Notes under the pieces: generated by a model
The model's database searches: none
The model's input: the letters and a program-made list of their open reading frames with translations, nothing else
What the model was told of the DNA's origin: nothing
Assembly: GCA_031291755.1 (NCBI GenBank)
Contig: JARLIK010000018.1
Location: 1 to 55,965 of the forward strand
DNA length: 55,965 nt
Source: Acidocella sp.
GTDB lineage: Bacteria > Pseudomonadota > Alphaproteobacteria > Acetobacterales > Acetobacteraceae
Reading direction: 5' to 3'
Shown here: piece by piece, positions 20,230 to 28,968 of the stretch
How the letters are laid out: each line of letters opens with the position of its first letter
How positions within the stretch are numbered: position 1 is the first letter of the stretch
Translations under genes and position numbers: made by a program

Positions 20230-22319
20230 GAGGGCCTCCAATGGGTCAGACGCAAGGCATTGCCGAGCACGCAAACAGATGACGCCGCCATCGCCGCCCC
20301 GGCCACCATTGGCGAGAGAACGCCGAAGGCGGCCAACGGAATGCCGACCAGATTATAGATCATCGCCCAGAATAAGCCTTGCCGCAGGGTCGACCAGATT
20401 TTGCGGGACAGATGCAGCGCATCGGCCACCAGCATCGGCTCGAGGCGCAGCAGGGCGAAATCGGCGGTTTCCAGCGCAACATCGGCGCCCGTGCCAATGG
20501 CGATGCCGACATCGGCTTCGGCCAGGGCGGGCGCGTCGTTCACGCCGTCACCCACCATCGCCACCACCAAGCCGGCGGCGCGTTTGGCATCAATGGCGGC
20601 GAGTTTTTGCTCGGGCGAGGCTTCGGTGATGATCTCGGTGATGCCCAGTTCAACCCCGATGGCGGTCGCAGCGGCGGTGCGGTCACCTGAAAGCAGCATC
20701 ACCTTGCAACCCAGGCTGCCCAACCGGGCGATGGCGGCTTTGGCGCCGGAGCGCACAGTGTCAGCAAAGGCGAATCCGGCTAGTACCTGCCCATCCGCCA
20801 AAGCGAGGTACGAAATGGTGGCGCTGGCCGGCAATGATAAGGCTGGGATGGTGCCCCCCGCACCCTTGATCAGGGCTTGCGAACCCAGAATATACCGCAC
20901 GCCCTCAACCACACCCTCGACGCCGCGGCCAGGCAAGGCGCGAACGGATTCGGCCGGTTTAGCCCCGGCACGGCGCAAGGCAGCGGACAGCGGGTGAGTG
21001 TCAGCAGCAGCTAATGATGCTGCAATTTCAGATAGTTCTTCAATATTATTCGCGTAAAAACTCTGCATGCCAATGAGTTTTGGTTTACCCTCGGTGAGCG
21101 TGCCGGTTTTGTCGAACACCACGAAATTCACCTTGGCAGCGTGTTCAAGCGCATCGGCATTGCGAATGAGAATCCCGTAGCGAGCCGCAACGCCGGTGCC
21201 GGCAAGAATCGCGGCGGGGGTGGCGAGGCCAAGCGCACAGGGGCAAGCAATCACCATCACCGACACCGCGTTGATGATTGCTGTGGCGGTGCTGGCCCCG
21301 GCGATCAACCAGCCGCCGAAGGTGATCAGCGCGATCACCAGCACAATCGGAACGAACACCGCTGCAATCTGGTCGGCCAACCGTTGCACTTTGGGTTTGG
21401 AGGATTGCGCGGCGTCGATCAGCCTGGCCATCCGGTCCAACAGCGTCTCGCCGGGTTGCGAAGTGACGCGCATCGGCAGCACGGCATCGAGGTTCATCGC
21501 CCCGGCCAGCACAGTGCTCCCGGCAGCGTGGACCACCGGCAGACTCTCGCCGGTGATGTGACTTTCATCGAAACTTCCCATGCCCTCAAGGATGACGCCG
21601 TCGACCGGCACACGCTCACCGGGGCGCAATTCCAGAACATCGCCGCGCTGCACGGCGGCCAGCGGCACATCGGCCTCGCCCAGAATATGGGCCATGCTGG
21701 GGCGCAGTTTGGTCAGGCTGGACACCGCTTTGGCGGCGTCGCGCTTGGCCCGGCCTTCAAGGTATTTACCGAGCCGGATGAGGGTGATGACCACCGCCGA
21801 TGATTCAAAATACAGCGGGCCGGCGCCTGCGATGAAATCAAAGGCTGAGAGAAAATACGCGGCTGAGGTGCCAAGGGCGACCAGCAAATCCATATTGCCA
21901 GAGCCAGCCCGCACCGCCTTGAAACCAGCCCAGTAAAACCGCGCACCCAGCCAAAACTGTACCGGCGTAGCCAGGACAAACTCTATCCAGCCCGGCAGGT
22001 GCAAGACCATGCCCAACAACAAGGGGGCGGACAAAACCGCCGCGGCGATAAGTTCGTAAAGTTCCCGATGGCCGGTTTGCGGGCGGGCGGCAGCACGGGC
22101 GGTGGCCAGATATCCGGCCTTTTCCACTGCCGCGATCAGGGCCGGAAGTTTAGTGGCACTGTTGGCTTCGAGATGCGCGGTCTCGGTGCCCAGGTTCACC
22201 GCCACTGAGGTCACGCCAGGAACCTTACCCAATGATTTTTCAACCCGTAGAACACAACTCGCGCAGGTCATGCCCTCAATGGCGAGGTCGAAGGTCTGTG
22301 GGGCGGTGATCTGGTCCAT
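20226..22319 (-). CDS. copA: Cu(I)-exporting P1B-type ATPase CopA
   Basis: Inner-membrane copper efflux pump of 697 residues. There is one N-terminal heavy-metal domain (GMTCASC near residue 16) and eight membrane helices are expected. The CPC metal motif is in IACPCALGLATP near residue 360. The phosphorylated Asp is in FDKTGTLTEG near 401, with GDGVNDAPALAEADVGIAIG in the hinge region. There is no His-rich tail. Its predicted CueR-type promoter places the transcription start at the ATG itself, so the mRNA may be leaderless. It is followed by cueR with a 4-base overlap. Confidence 0.96.
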   Translation of the reverse strand: MDQITAPQTFDLAIEGMTCASCVLRVEKSLGKVPGVTSVAVNLGTETAHLEANSATKLPALIAAVEKAGYLATARAAARPQTGHRELYELIAAAVLSAPLLLGMVLHLPGWIEFVLATPVQFWLGARFYWAGFKAVRAGSGNMDLLVALGTSAAYFLSAFDFIAGAGPLYFESSAVVITLIRLGKYLEGRAKRDAAKAVSSLTKLRPSMAHILGEADVPLAAVQRGDVLELRPGERVPVDGVILEGMGSFDESHITGESLPVVHAAGSTVLAGAMNLDAVLPMRVTSQPGETLLDRMARLIDAAQSSKPKVQRLADQIAAVFVPIVLVIALITFGGWLIAGASTATAIINAVSVMVIACPCALGLATPAAILAGTGVAARYGILIRNADALEHAAKVNFVVFDKTGTLTEGKPKLIGMQSFYANNIEELSEIAASLAAADTHPLSAALRRAGAKPAESVRALPGRGVEGVVEGVRYILGSQALIKGAGGTIPALSLPASATISYLALADGQVLAGFAFADTVRSGAKAAIARLGSLGCKVMLLSGDRTAAATAIGVELGITEIITEASPEQKLAAIDAKRAAGLVVAMVGDGVNDAPALAEADVGIAIGTGADVALETADFALLRLEPMLVADALHLSRKIWSTLRQGLFWAMIYNLVGIPLAAFGVLSPMVAGAAMAASSVCVLGNALRLTHWRPS

Positions 22320-22324
22320 GGGCC

Positions 22325-22366
22325 ATCATATGGGGTTCCCATGATGGGAAGGTCAAGCGCTTGACC
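22325..22366 (-). promoter_or_regulatory. CueR-type promoter of copA-cueR
   Basis: On the minus strand TTGACC (22356-22351) and TATGAT (22330-22325) are separated by 20 bases, the over-long spacer of MerR-family promoters. Within the spacer TTCCCATCATGGGAA is a perfect odd-centred dyad, aligned with ACCTTCC as in the Escherichia coli copA operator. The -10 ends 5 bases before the copA ATG. The feature span also covers the abutting -35 box of the opposite promoter. Confidence 0.8.
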
Positions 22367-22371
22367 TTCCC
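22346..22371. repeat. 26-bp perfect palindrome formed by two back-to-back -35 regions
   Basis: The left half GGGAAGGTCAAGC (22346-22358) is the exact reverse complement of 22359-22371. Each half holds a TTGACC -35 box pointing outwards plus the start of a CueR half-site. Only 4 bases (GCGC) separate the two -35 boxes. Confidence 0.9.
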
Positions 22372-22391
22372 CCTGAGGCAACCCTTATCAA
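22361..22391 (+). promoter_or_regulatory. CueR-type promoter of the copper chaperone gene
   Basis: TTGACC (22361-22366) and TATCAA (22386-22391) are separated by 19 bases, as expected for CueR. ACCTTCCCC follows the -35 as in known CueR boxes; the distal half-site is degenerate. The predicted start is near 22398, leaving a short leader with AAGGAGA. Confidence 0.75.
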
Positions 22392-22414
22392 GAGCAAATA
22401 TTAAGGAGAACACC

Positions 22415-22630
22415 ATGACCCAAGCCGCCCCGCATCAGTTTGACGTCCCCGATATGGATTGTTCGGGCTGCGTCGCCTCGATCGAGCGCGCGGTTCATAA
22501 GCTCGATGCCGCTGCAACGGTGGACGCCAACCTGACCACCAAGCGGGTGGTAGTGGACAGCGCCGCCGCCACAGCGGACATTAAGGCGGCGATCGAGGGG
22601 GCTGGCTACGACGTGAAAACGGCGGCCTAG
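22415..22630 (+). CDS. copZ: CopZ-like copper chaperone (HMA domain)
   Basis: A 71-residue single heavy-metal-associated domain. The metal motif is MDCSGC with Cys16 and Cys19, followed by the usual amphipathic helix and a C-terminal GYDVK. It should carry Cu(I) in the cytosol and hand it to CopA. ATG 22415 is chosen for the AAGGAGA 7 bases upstream; the longer frame back to 22361 would run through the promoter. Transcribed opposite copA from an abutting CueR promoter. Its TAG overlaps the stop of the convergent DUF3429 gene (CTAG). Confidence 0.9.
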   Translation: MTQAAPHQFDVPDMDCSGCVASIERAVHKLDAAATVDANLTTKRVVVDSAAATADIKAAIEGAGYDVKTAA

Positions 22631-23130
22631 CCGACGCGCATCCCCGACAATATGGCGAACAGCACCACCAGAAATATAATCAGCACCACGATCGACACTG
22701 CCCAGCGTAGCGCCAGGTAATTGCCGGCGACCACGCCCCGGCCCTTGCCGATGGTTTCCACTACGATGGTGATGAAAAACCCAACCAGCAGCAAAAGCAC
22801 CGCGAAAGCGGGCGCGGTGAAGTGGATCATGGCGATCAAGGCGATCCAGCCGATCAGCGCTGGGACAACACCAAACGCCAATAATTGCCGCTCGGCGCCT
22901 AATGTGGCCGGAGTCAGGGGGGTGCCCTGCACCGGGTGGGCGGTATCGCGCAGGGCAAAGCCCCAATGCACCGCACCGATGAAGGATAAAATCACCGCGC
23001 CGTAGGAGACCAATACCTGGGTAGCGATCGGGGATTCCAGCGGGTCGAACAAAATCACCATGCCGGTGATCAAAAATGGAATCAGACCCGCCACGCTGAG
23101 CAAAATGGCGATCATGAAGGGTTGGCGCAT
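22627..23130 (-). CDS. DUF3429 family membrane protein
   Basis: A 167-residue inner-membrane protein with about five hydrophobic helices. The motif SYGAVILSFIGAVHWGFAL in the second helix is the DUF3429 hallmark, and helix pairs later contain LLAFGVVPALIGWIAL and YLALRWAVSIVVL. No catalytic function is known for the family. It follows the sulfotransferase gene by 35 bases on the same strand, and its stop overlaps the chaperone stop on the other strand. Confidence 0.82.
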   Translation of the reverse strand: MRQPFMIAILLSVAGLIPFLITGMVILFDPLESPIATQVLVSYGAVILSFIGAVHWGFALRDTAHPVQGTPLTPATLGAERQLLAFGVVPALIGWIALIAMIHFTAPAFAVLLLLVGFFITIVVETIGKGRGVVAGNYLALRWAVSIVVLIIFLVVLFAILSGMRVG

Positions 23131-23165
23131 GGCGGTATCCTCTGATGGTTTTTATAGATAGGGGT

Positions 23166-24992
23166 TCATGGTTCGATTTGGTAGCCGAGCCGTTCAATAA
23201 CCGGCTGTAACCGTTCCAGCACTGGTTCCAAATGCTTCAAGTAGGGGCGATAGCGGTAGCGCGAACGGTCGTAAAGTTTCTCTGTCACCTGGGCATAGCT
23301 GGCAGTGCGGGCGTAGCGGGTGTTTTTCTCGAAGCTCAGGCATTTGGCGTCGAAGGGCACGCCGATGAAATCGAGGATTTTACGGACATTGGCTTCCTGA
23401 TCCACCACCATGTCCTCGTAACGCACCGGCAGATACCGCATTTTCAAATTAGCTTTGTAATGCTCAAGCAAATCCGCGATCAGCGCGAAATGCTCGGCGA
23501 TGGTTTCCATCTGCGCAGCGCAGAAAAACCCGTGGGTGAGATGATTCGAATAAACCGATAGCAGAACATCCAGCGGGTGGCGGATCACATGGATGATCGG
23601 CGATTGCGGGAACAGCAGCGAGATGAGGCCGAGGTGGGTTTCATTAAGCGGCATCTTGTCGGTGAAGAAATCCGCCCCCTCGCGGAAGATGCCGCTTTTG
23701 GCGGCGCGGTTGAGGTAATAATCGCGCAACTCGTTCAAGCCGTCGCGCTGGTCGCCCATCCATAATTCCACCAGCGCCTCCGGGTACGAGAGCGGGCTGG
23801 CCAGCAGGCGCGGCATGATGTTGGTGATGTCGTTGATGTAAGGCAACTCATCGCCCGCCGAAATTTTGGGATGCACGGTGAGAGTTTGCTCGATGAGCGT
23901 GGTGCCGGAGCGCGGGAAGCCGATGATGAAAATCGGCTGTGGCATATCGCTGCGAATACCTGCCACCGGCAAAGTGCCGACCCGGCGCTCGGTGAAAAAA
24001 CTTTTCAGGCGTGTGACGAGGTCAAGAGCGGCGTCGCGCATGTAGGTGCGGGCACCAAATTCCACGGCGCGTTTTTTGGCGGTATCGAAGGCTTCAAACG
24101 CTTCATCGTAGCGGCCTAACTGATCGAGCAGCCGGCCTTTTTCTGACAGTTCAGCCGGACCTAGTTTTATCGCTGGCGCACCATCCGCCGCCTCCGGCTC
24201 ATGCAGAATCGCCAAGGCTTCATCGGTGCGTTTCAAGCGCGATAGCACAGTGGCGCGGGTAAGCTGGACACTAGGGTTATCAGGAGCGATAGCCTCCGCC
24301 TGCTCCAGCAATTTCAAGGCCGCTTCAAATTTGCGGTCGGCCTCCTCCATGCGGGCCCAGCCCAGCACGGTCTGGATGACATCAGGCTTCAATTTCACGG
24401 ATTTTTCATAAAGACTGCGGGCTTCATCAATCCGGCCCTGGTTTTTGAGGTTCCAGGCCAGATTAGCCAGCGTAATTGGTTCATCCGGCCCGGCCAGTTC
24501 CAGCACCTTGCGGTAATGATATTCACCCACCAGCGGCCGGTTGGCCTCGGTGAGAACAAGCCCCATGAGATTATGCGCCTGAGCATTTTGCGGGGCGATA
24601 CGGATGGCGTTGCGGGCGTGCATTTCGGCTTCTGCCAGCGACCCCCGGTTGATCAGCATCAGGGTGAGTTCATTGGTGGCCCAGAAATTATTTGGGTTGA
24701 GAGTGACCACCCGGCGAATGATGATCTCGGCGGCAACCATGTTGCCAGAATCGCGCAGCAGCCGCTGATACAGCAGCAGCGCATCCTCGCGTCCCGGTGC
24801 TAATTCCAGGAATTGCTGCAAAACGGCTTTGGCGGTGGCATTATCGCCTTGGTTCAGCAGCTTCTCGGCCTGTGCCAGCATTGGCGTCAGGGCGCCGGTG
24901 GCGCTAGCCGGGCTGAGTGTCGCCAAATCCAGCGCGCAGCATTTCATCTGCCGCAATCCACTGCCGCAAGGGCACAAGCCAATTTCAATCAT
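23166..24992 (-). CDS. SEC-C / TPR / sulfotransferase fusion protein
   Basis: Three parts are visible in 608 residues. Residues 7-20 (CPCGSGLRQMKCC) are a SEC-C zinc motif. Residues about 35-310 are tetratricopeptide repeats (for example LNPNNFWATNELTLMLINRG and the repeats after it). From about 340 to the end is a sulfotransferase domain: the PAPS 5'-phosphate loop FPRSGTTLIEQ near 355 and the 3'-phosphate motif VIRHPLDVLLSVYSNHL near 467. The enzyme would transfer sulfate from PAPS to an unknown acceptor, with the TPR part holding a protein partner. There is no signal peptide, so it is cytosolic. Confidence 0.85.
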   Translation of the reverse strand: MIEIGLCPCGSGLRQMKCCALDLATLSPASATGALTPMLAQAEKLLNQGDNATAKAVLQQFLELAPGREDALLLYQRLLRDSGNMVAAEIIIRRVVTLNPNNFWATNELTLMLINRGSLAEAEMHARNAIRIAPQNAQAHNLMGLVLTEANRPLVGEYHYRKVLELAGPDEPITLANLAWNLKNQGRIDEARSLYEKSVKLKPDVIQTVLGWARMEEADRKFEAALKLLEQAEAIAPDNPSVQLTRATVLSRLKRTDEALAILHEPEAADGAPAIKLGPAELSEKGRLLDQLGRYDEAFEAFDTAKKRAVEFGARTYMRDAALDLVTRLKSFFTERRVGTLPVAGIRSDMPQPIFIIGFPRSGTTLIEQTLTVHPKISAGDELPYINDITNIMPRLLASPLSYPEALVELWMGDQRDGLNELRDYYLNRAAKSGIFREGADFFTDKMPLNETHLGLISLLFPQSPIIHVIRHPLDVLLSVYSNHLTHGFFCAAQMETIAEHFALIADLLEHYKANLKMRYLPVRYEDMVVDQEANVRKILDFIGVPFDAKCLSFEKNTRYARTASYAQVTEKLYDRSRYRYRPYLKHLEPVLERLQPVIERLGYQIEP

Positions 24993-25026
24993 AAGGCGAG
25001 ACTATCCCCGCCTCAGAATGAACGCC

Positions 25027-25078
25027 AGAGGCCCCCTAACTTGCCGTGCGTAACGGCAGTTAAGGGGTTATCGCCTCT
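25027..25078. other. large imperfect hairpin between clpA and the sulfotransferase gene
   Basis: Outer arms AGAGGC (25027-25032) and GCCTCT (25073-25078) enclose a stem of 14 pairs with two single-base bulges (25033-25047 with 25053-25067, loop GCGTA). The structure begins at the clpA stop codon. No T-tract follows on either strand, so it may be an mRNA-stabilising or factor-dependent end, not an intrinsic terminator. Confidence 0.55.
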
Positions 25079-27416
25079 AGTGGACTTCTTCGGGCTGCTT
25101 CTCGCCAGTGCCGTCATCGCCTTCCGATTCGGGCTTGGGTAACGACGTGGCCGAGGCTGGGGTGACATCGAACGCCAACTTGCCATCCTTGAGCGTGACC
25201 TTGACCGCGCCACCTTTGACCAGTTTGCCGAACAATAGTTCTTCGGCCAGCGGCTTTTTGATAAGTTCCTGGATAACACGCGCCAATGGCCGCGCCCCAT
25301 ACAACGGCTCGTAGCCACGCTCGGCCAGATATTCCTTGGCCGCCGAGGACAGCTCGATGGTGACATTGCGGTCGGCGAGTTGCGCTTCCAACTGCATGAC
25401 AAACTTCTCGACCACCCGGCCGACGATTTCCGGCGTGAGGGCGGCAAACGGAATCACCGCATCCAGACGGTTGCGGAATTCCGGCGTGAACATCCGCTTG
25501 ATCGCCTCTTCATCCTCGCCCACGCGCACCTCGCGGCCAAACCCAATTCCGGCTTTCGCCATGTCAGCCGCACCGGCGTTGGTGGTCATGATGAGGATGA
25601 CATTACGGAAATCAATCTTTTTGCCGTTATGATCGGTGAGCTTCCCGTGATCCATAATTTGCAGCAGGATATTGAACAAATCAGGATGTGCCTTCTCGAT
25701 CTCGTCGAGCAACAACACGCAATGCGGGTGCTGATCGATCGCATCAGTCAGCATGCCGCCCTGGTCGAACCCAACATAACCAGGTGGCGCACCGATCAGG
25801 CGCGAGACCGAATGGCGTTCCATGTATTCGCTCATATCGAAGCGAACCAGCTCAATGCCAAGCGTTGATGATAATTGCCGTGCCACTTCGGTTTTGCCGA
25901 CGCCGGTGGGGCCGGAGAACAGGTAATTACCGATCGGTTTTTCAGAGTCCCGCAGACCAGCCCGTGAAAGTTTGATGGCAGCCGAGAGCGCCTCGATGGC
26001 AGCGTTCTGGCCGAACACCATCGACTTCAAATCGCGCTCCAGGGTGCGCAGCACTTCCTTGTCGTCGGCGGAAACCGACTTGGGCGGGATGCGGGCAATT
26101 TTGGAGACCATCTCCTCAATGTCCTTCAGCGTCACGGTCTTGCGGCGCTTGCCTTCCGGTTGCAGCATCCGTGCAGCACCGGCTTCATCGATCACATCGA
26201 TGGCTTTGTCCGGCAGCTTGCGATCGTTGATGTATTTGGCCGCGAGTTCCACCGCACCCCGAATGGCATCATCAGTGTAGCGAACCTTGTGATGCTTCTC
26301 ATAGGCGGGTTTCAAGCCGCGCAAAATTTTCACGGCATCCTCAACCGACGGCTCGTTCACATCAATTTTCTGGAAACGCCGCACCAGCGCGCGGTCTTTC
26401 TCGAAATAGTTGCGGAATTCCTTGTAGGTGGTGGAGCCAATGCACCGCAGCGTGCCCTGCGCCAAAGCAGGCTTGAGCAGATTGGAGGCATCCATCGCGC
26501 CACCTGAGGTCGCGCCCGCACCAATCACCGTGTGGATTTCGTCGATGAATAAAATCGCGCCAGGCGAATTTTCCATCTCGGTGACAACCGCTTTCAGGCG
26601 TTCTTCAAAGTCACCACGATAGCGCGTGCCGGCCAGCAAGGCGCCCATGTCGAGTGCATAAATGGTGCATTTGGCCAGCACCTCCGGCACATCGCCATCG
26701 ACGATTCGCTTCGCCAGCCCTTCAGCAATGGCGGTTTTGCCAACACCAGGGTCGCCCACATACAGCGGGTTGTTTTTGGTGCGGCGGCAGAGAATTTGAA
26801 TGGTGCGCTCGATCTCGTGCTCGCGCCCGATCAGCGGGTCGATCTTTCCGGCGGTCGCTTTTTTGTTCAAATTCACGCAGTAGGTCGAGAGCGCATCCTG
26901 GCCGCGCTTGGCGGTTTTTTCCTCGCGCTCCGCTTCCGGCTGATCCGCCGAGCCGGTGGGCGTGCGCGGTGCCGATTTGCCAGGGGACTTGGCGATGCCA
27001 TGCGAGATGAAATTCACCGCATCAAGCCGGGTCATATCCTGCAGTTGCAGGAAATACACCGCATGGCTCTCGCGCTCACTGAACAAAGCCACCAGCACGT
27101 TGGCGCCGGTCACTTCATCGCGGCCAGACGACTGCACATGGATGGCAGCACGCTGCACCACACGCTGAAAGCCGGCGGTGGGTTTGGGGTCGCCGGTGCG
27201 GTCAGTCGCCAAGCCGGCCAAATCCTTGTCGAGAAACTCGGTGAGATCCTTTTTGATTTTTTCGATATCAACGCCGCAGGCACGTAACACAGTGATCGCG
27301 TCAGCATCGTCAATCAAGCCGAGCAGCAGATGTTCCAGGGTTGCGTATTCATGCTTACGGTCAGCCGCCAGCGTGAGTGCGCGATGCAGAGTTTGTTCAA
27401 GATTCCTGGAAAGCAT
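25077..27416 (-). CDS. clpA: ATP-dependent Clp protease ATP-binding subunit ClpA
   Basis: AAA+ unfoldase that feeds substrates to ClpP. The N-domain ([13 protein letters not shown]..., residues 1-150) binds ClpS. Two ATPase modules follow: Walker A GDPGVGKT near 222 with LFIDEIH, and GPTGVGKT near 502 with [10 protein letters not shown]. The ATG at 27416 gives the family N-terminus; an upstream in-frame start at 27458 adds 14 unrelated residues. The 779-residue length fits. It lies downstream of its adaptor clpS, but a strong terminator separates them, so it has its own promoter in 27417-27571. Confidence 0.95.
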   Translation of the reverse strand: MLSRNLEQTLHRALTLAADRKHEYATLEHLLLGLIDDADAITVLRACGVDIEKIKKDLTEFLDKDLAGLATDRTGDPKPTAGFQRVVQRAAIHVQSSGRDEVTGANVLVALFSERESHAVYFLQLQDMTRLDAVNFISHGIAKSPGKSAPRTPTGSADQPEAEREEKTAKRGQDALSTYCVNLNKKATAGKIDPLIGREHEIERTIQILCRRTKNNPLYVGDPGVGKTAIAEGLAKRIVDGDVPEVLAKCTIYALDMGALLAGTRYRGDFEERLKAVVTEMENSPGAILFIDEIHTVIGAGATSGGAMDASNLLKPALAQGTLRCIGSTTYKEFRNYFEKDRALVRRFQKIDVNEPSVEDAVKILRGLKPAYEKHHKVRYTDDAIRGAVELAAKYINDRKLPDKAIDVIDEAGAARMLQPEGKRRKTVTLKDIEEMVSKIARIPPKSVSADDKEVLRTLERDLKSMVFGQNAAIEALSAAIKLSRAGLRDSEKPIGNYLFSGPTGVGKTEVARQLSSTLGIELVRFDMSEYMERHSVSRLIGAPPGYVGFDQGGMLTDAIDQHPHCVLLLDEIEKAHPDLFNILLQIMDHGKLTDHNGKKIDFRNVILIMTTNAGAADMAKAGIGFGREVRVGEDEEAIKRMFTPEFRNRLDAVIPFAALTPEIVGRVVEKFVMQLEAQLADRNVTIELSSAAKEYLAERGYEPLYGARPLARVIQELIKKPLAEELLFGKLVKGGAVKVTLKDGKLAFDVTPASATSLPKPESEGDDGTGEKQPEEVH

Positions 27417-27571
27417 GGACCTAAACCGTTCCTTCACGCCGAACCACGGCGCTCTCATCTCCGGGCGTCAAAATGGCCTGCCCAGCCCGGCCAAGTTACG
27501 TGGAAAAGATGAAGTCAACCTCAACTCTTCCGCCGTACCTTCAGACTATAGGGCGCTGTCATAGCGCCGCA

Positions 27572-27617
27572 ATAAAAATAAATGGTGATCCCAGGCGTAC
27601 TTGTCAGGATCACCATT
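27572..27617 (-). terminator. intrinsic terminator after clpS
   Basis: A perfect 11-base stem (AATGGTGATCC 27581-27591 with 27607-27617, 15-base loop) is followed on the minus strand by the T-rich TATTTTTATT. It starts 3 bases after the clpS stop and should separate clpS from clpA. Confidence 0.8.
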
Positions 27618-27620
27618 ATG

Positions 27621-27950
27621 TCATTCTTTTTCAATGGTGCATTGCAGAGGATGCTGGTTCTGCCGGGCCAGGTCCATCACCTGAGTCACCTTGGTTTCAG
27701 CCACTTCATAAGTGTAAACCCCGCACACCCCGACTCCGCGGCGATGCACGTGCAGCATGATCTGTGTCGCCTGATCGCGCGACTTCTGGAAGAACCGCTC
27801 CAGCACATGCACGACAAACTCCATCGGGGTGTAGTCGTCATTCAGCATCAACACCTTGTACATGGTGGGTTTGCGTGTTTTCGGGCGCGGCTTGACCACC
27901 ACGCCGGTAACCGGACTGTCGGAGCCTTTGCGCTTATCATTGTCACTCAT
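27621..27950 (-). CDS. clpS: ClpS, N-end-rule adaptor of ClpA
   Basis: ClpS recognises N-terminal Leu, Phe, Tyr or Trp and delivers those proteins to ClpAP. The 109-residue sequence has a flexible N-terminus and the core [24 protein letters not shown], where the Asn-Asp-Asp and Met residues form the N-degron pocket. [21 protein letters not shown] is the second conserved block. AGGA 7 bases before the ATG is a fair ribosome site. Confidence 0.95.
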   Translation of the reverse strand: MSDNDKRKGSDSPVTGVVVKPRPKTRKPTMYKVLMLNDDYTPMEFVVHVLERFFQKSRDQATQIMLHVHRRGVGVCGVYTYEVAETKVTQVMDLARQNQHPLQCTIEKE

Positions 27951-28066
27951 ACCCGTATCCTGTCGCTTATTTCTGGCAATGCAAGGGGGGTGGCCCCTTG
28001 GACGGCAACAAACATCATATCGAACGTCTGGCCGGGTATGGAAGGGTAACCGGCACGGGGCTTCTG

Positions 28067-28117
28067 AAAAAATCTGCGCGAACGCAAAGAGGCCCGGACC
28101 TTACGGCCCGAGCCTCT
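28067..28117 (-). terminator. double-hairpin intrinsic terminator of the phasin gene
   Basis: The first stem pairs 28088-28097 with 28108-28117 (one G-U pair in RNA). Directly after it on the minus strand is a 4-base TGCG/CGCA stem capped by a TTCG tetraloop (28075-28086), then six T residues (28072-28067). This is an unusually robust end for one gene. Confidence 0.75.
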
Positions 28118-28139
28118 GCCATTCGTCAAGCTTAACGAA

Positions 28140-28679
28140 TTAGTGGGTCTTGCCGAACTTTTCGACGGCCAGGGTCAGGCGAGCGGTCAGCGGAGCGACA
28201 GCCTGTTCGGCCAGCTTCACGGAAGCGTCGGTGATCTTGCTGGTCTCAGCAACAGCTTTCTCGAGTGAAGCCTTGGCGAAACCGGATTGCAGATCAACAG
28301 CTTCCTTAACCGACTTCACGCCCATCAGGGTTTTGGTGAAGTTGGTGGATTCTTCGAAGGCGGCCTTGCTCTGGGCGGTGAGGTGCTTGGAGAGGTCCTG
28401 CAAGCCGGCGGTGAAAATCTGTGAAGCCTTCACGAAAGCTTCAACGTTACCCTGGCTGAAAGCAACCATTTCTTCAGCGGTTTTCATGGCTTTTTCAACA
28501 CTTTCTTTCATTTTGACTTGCTGGGATTCGAAGCCTTTGGAAGCCTTCTCCATGCCTTCCTTCATCGCGGTAAGGGTCTTATCAAAGCCCTTCGCAGCGG
28601 CGGCGGCGGTCTCGTTGACGGTTTCCGCAGTGGAATCAACAACCGCGGCAGTGGCGGCTTTGGACTTGGTGGTGCTCAT
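28140..28679 (-). CDS. phasin family protein
   Basis: A 179-residue, almost entirely helical, Ala/Lys/Glu-rich protein without signal or membrane segments. The central block (GFDKTLTAMKEGMEKASKGF, then VAFSQGNVEAFVKASQIFTAGLQDLSKHL) is the Phasin_2 pattern. Phasins coat polyhydroxyalkanoate granules and control their size, so the cell probably stores PHA, though no pha synthase is in the window. AGGAG lies 10 bases before the ATG at 28679. Codon use and a strong promoter and terminator suggest high expression. Confidence 0.88.
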   Translation of the reverse strand: MSTTKSKAATAAVVDSTAETVNETAAAAAKGFDKTLTAMKEGMEKASKGFESQQVKMKESVEKAMKTAEEMVAFSQGNVEAFVKASQIFTAGLQDLSKHLTAQSKAAFEESTNFTKTLMGVKSVKEAVDLQSGFAKASLEKAVAETSKITDASVKLAEQAVAPLTARLTLAVEKFGKTH

Positions 28680-28773
28680 AATAGTCAAACTCCTGGTTAG
28701 GACATGATTAAAACCTCTGCACCAGCCCCAACACGTCGAGCGAAAACGGTAAATACCGCAGTGCAGCAAAGTT

Positions 28774-28802
28774 GGTATAGTTGAATGAAATCAACAGGTC
28801 AA
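28774..28802 (-). promoter_or_regulatory. phasin promoter with TGC-rich downstream element
   Basis: On the minus strand TTGACC (28802-28797), a 17-base spacer and TATACC (28779-28774) form a good sigma-70 promoter; the leader would be about 88 bases. The spacer holds a TTGA...TCAA dyad. CTGCACTGC lies just downstream, close to the predicted start. PhaR repressors of phasin genes bind TGC-rich DNA, so this is a possible PhaR site. Confidence 0.55.
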
Positions 28803-28968
28803 GCAAAATTGTTGCGCCGCACAAAAAATTTGAAGAGCCTTATTACCGAAGATTGTCTTAGGAAGTGCCCGCTAAGCCTTTGGCTTTTTACGACTTTTGG
28901 TTATTTTGGCTGGACAGACAACGGCTTCACTGTGTAATGCAATTCATAAAATTGTTGGATAGAGCATC

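Noticed and set aside
27508..27520. 13-base identity GATGAAGTCAACC shared with 36379-36391
   Set aside because: Could be a shared -35 region on the minus strand, but two short copies with no matching -10 are not enough for a regulatory claim.
28874..28889. AAGCC/GGCTT stem followed by TTT as a terminator
   Set aside because: Only 5 pairs with a 3-base loop and no plus-strand gene upstream; too weak to call.
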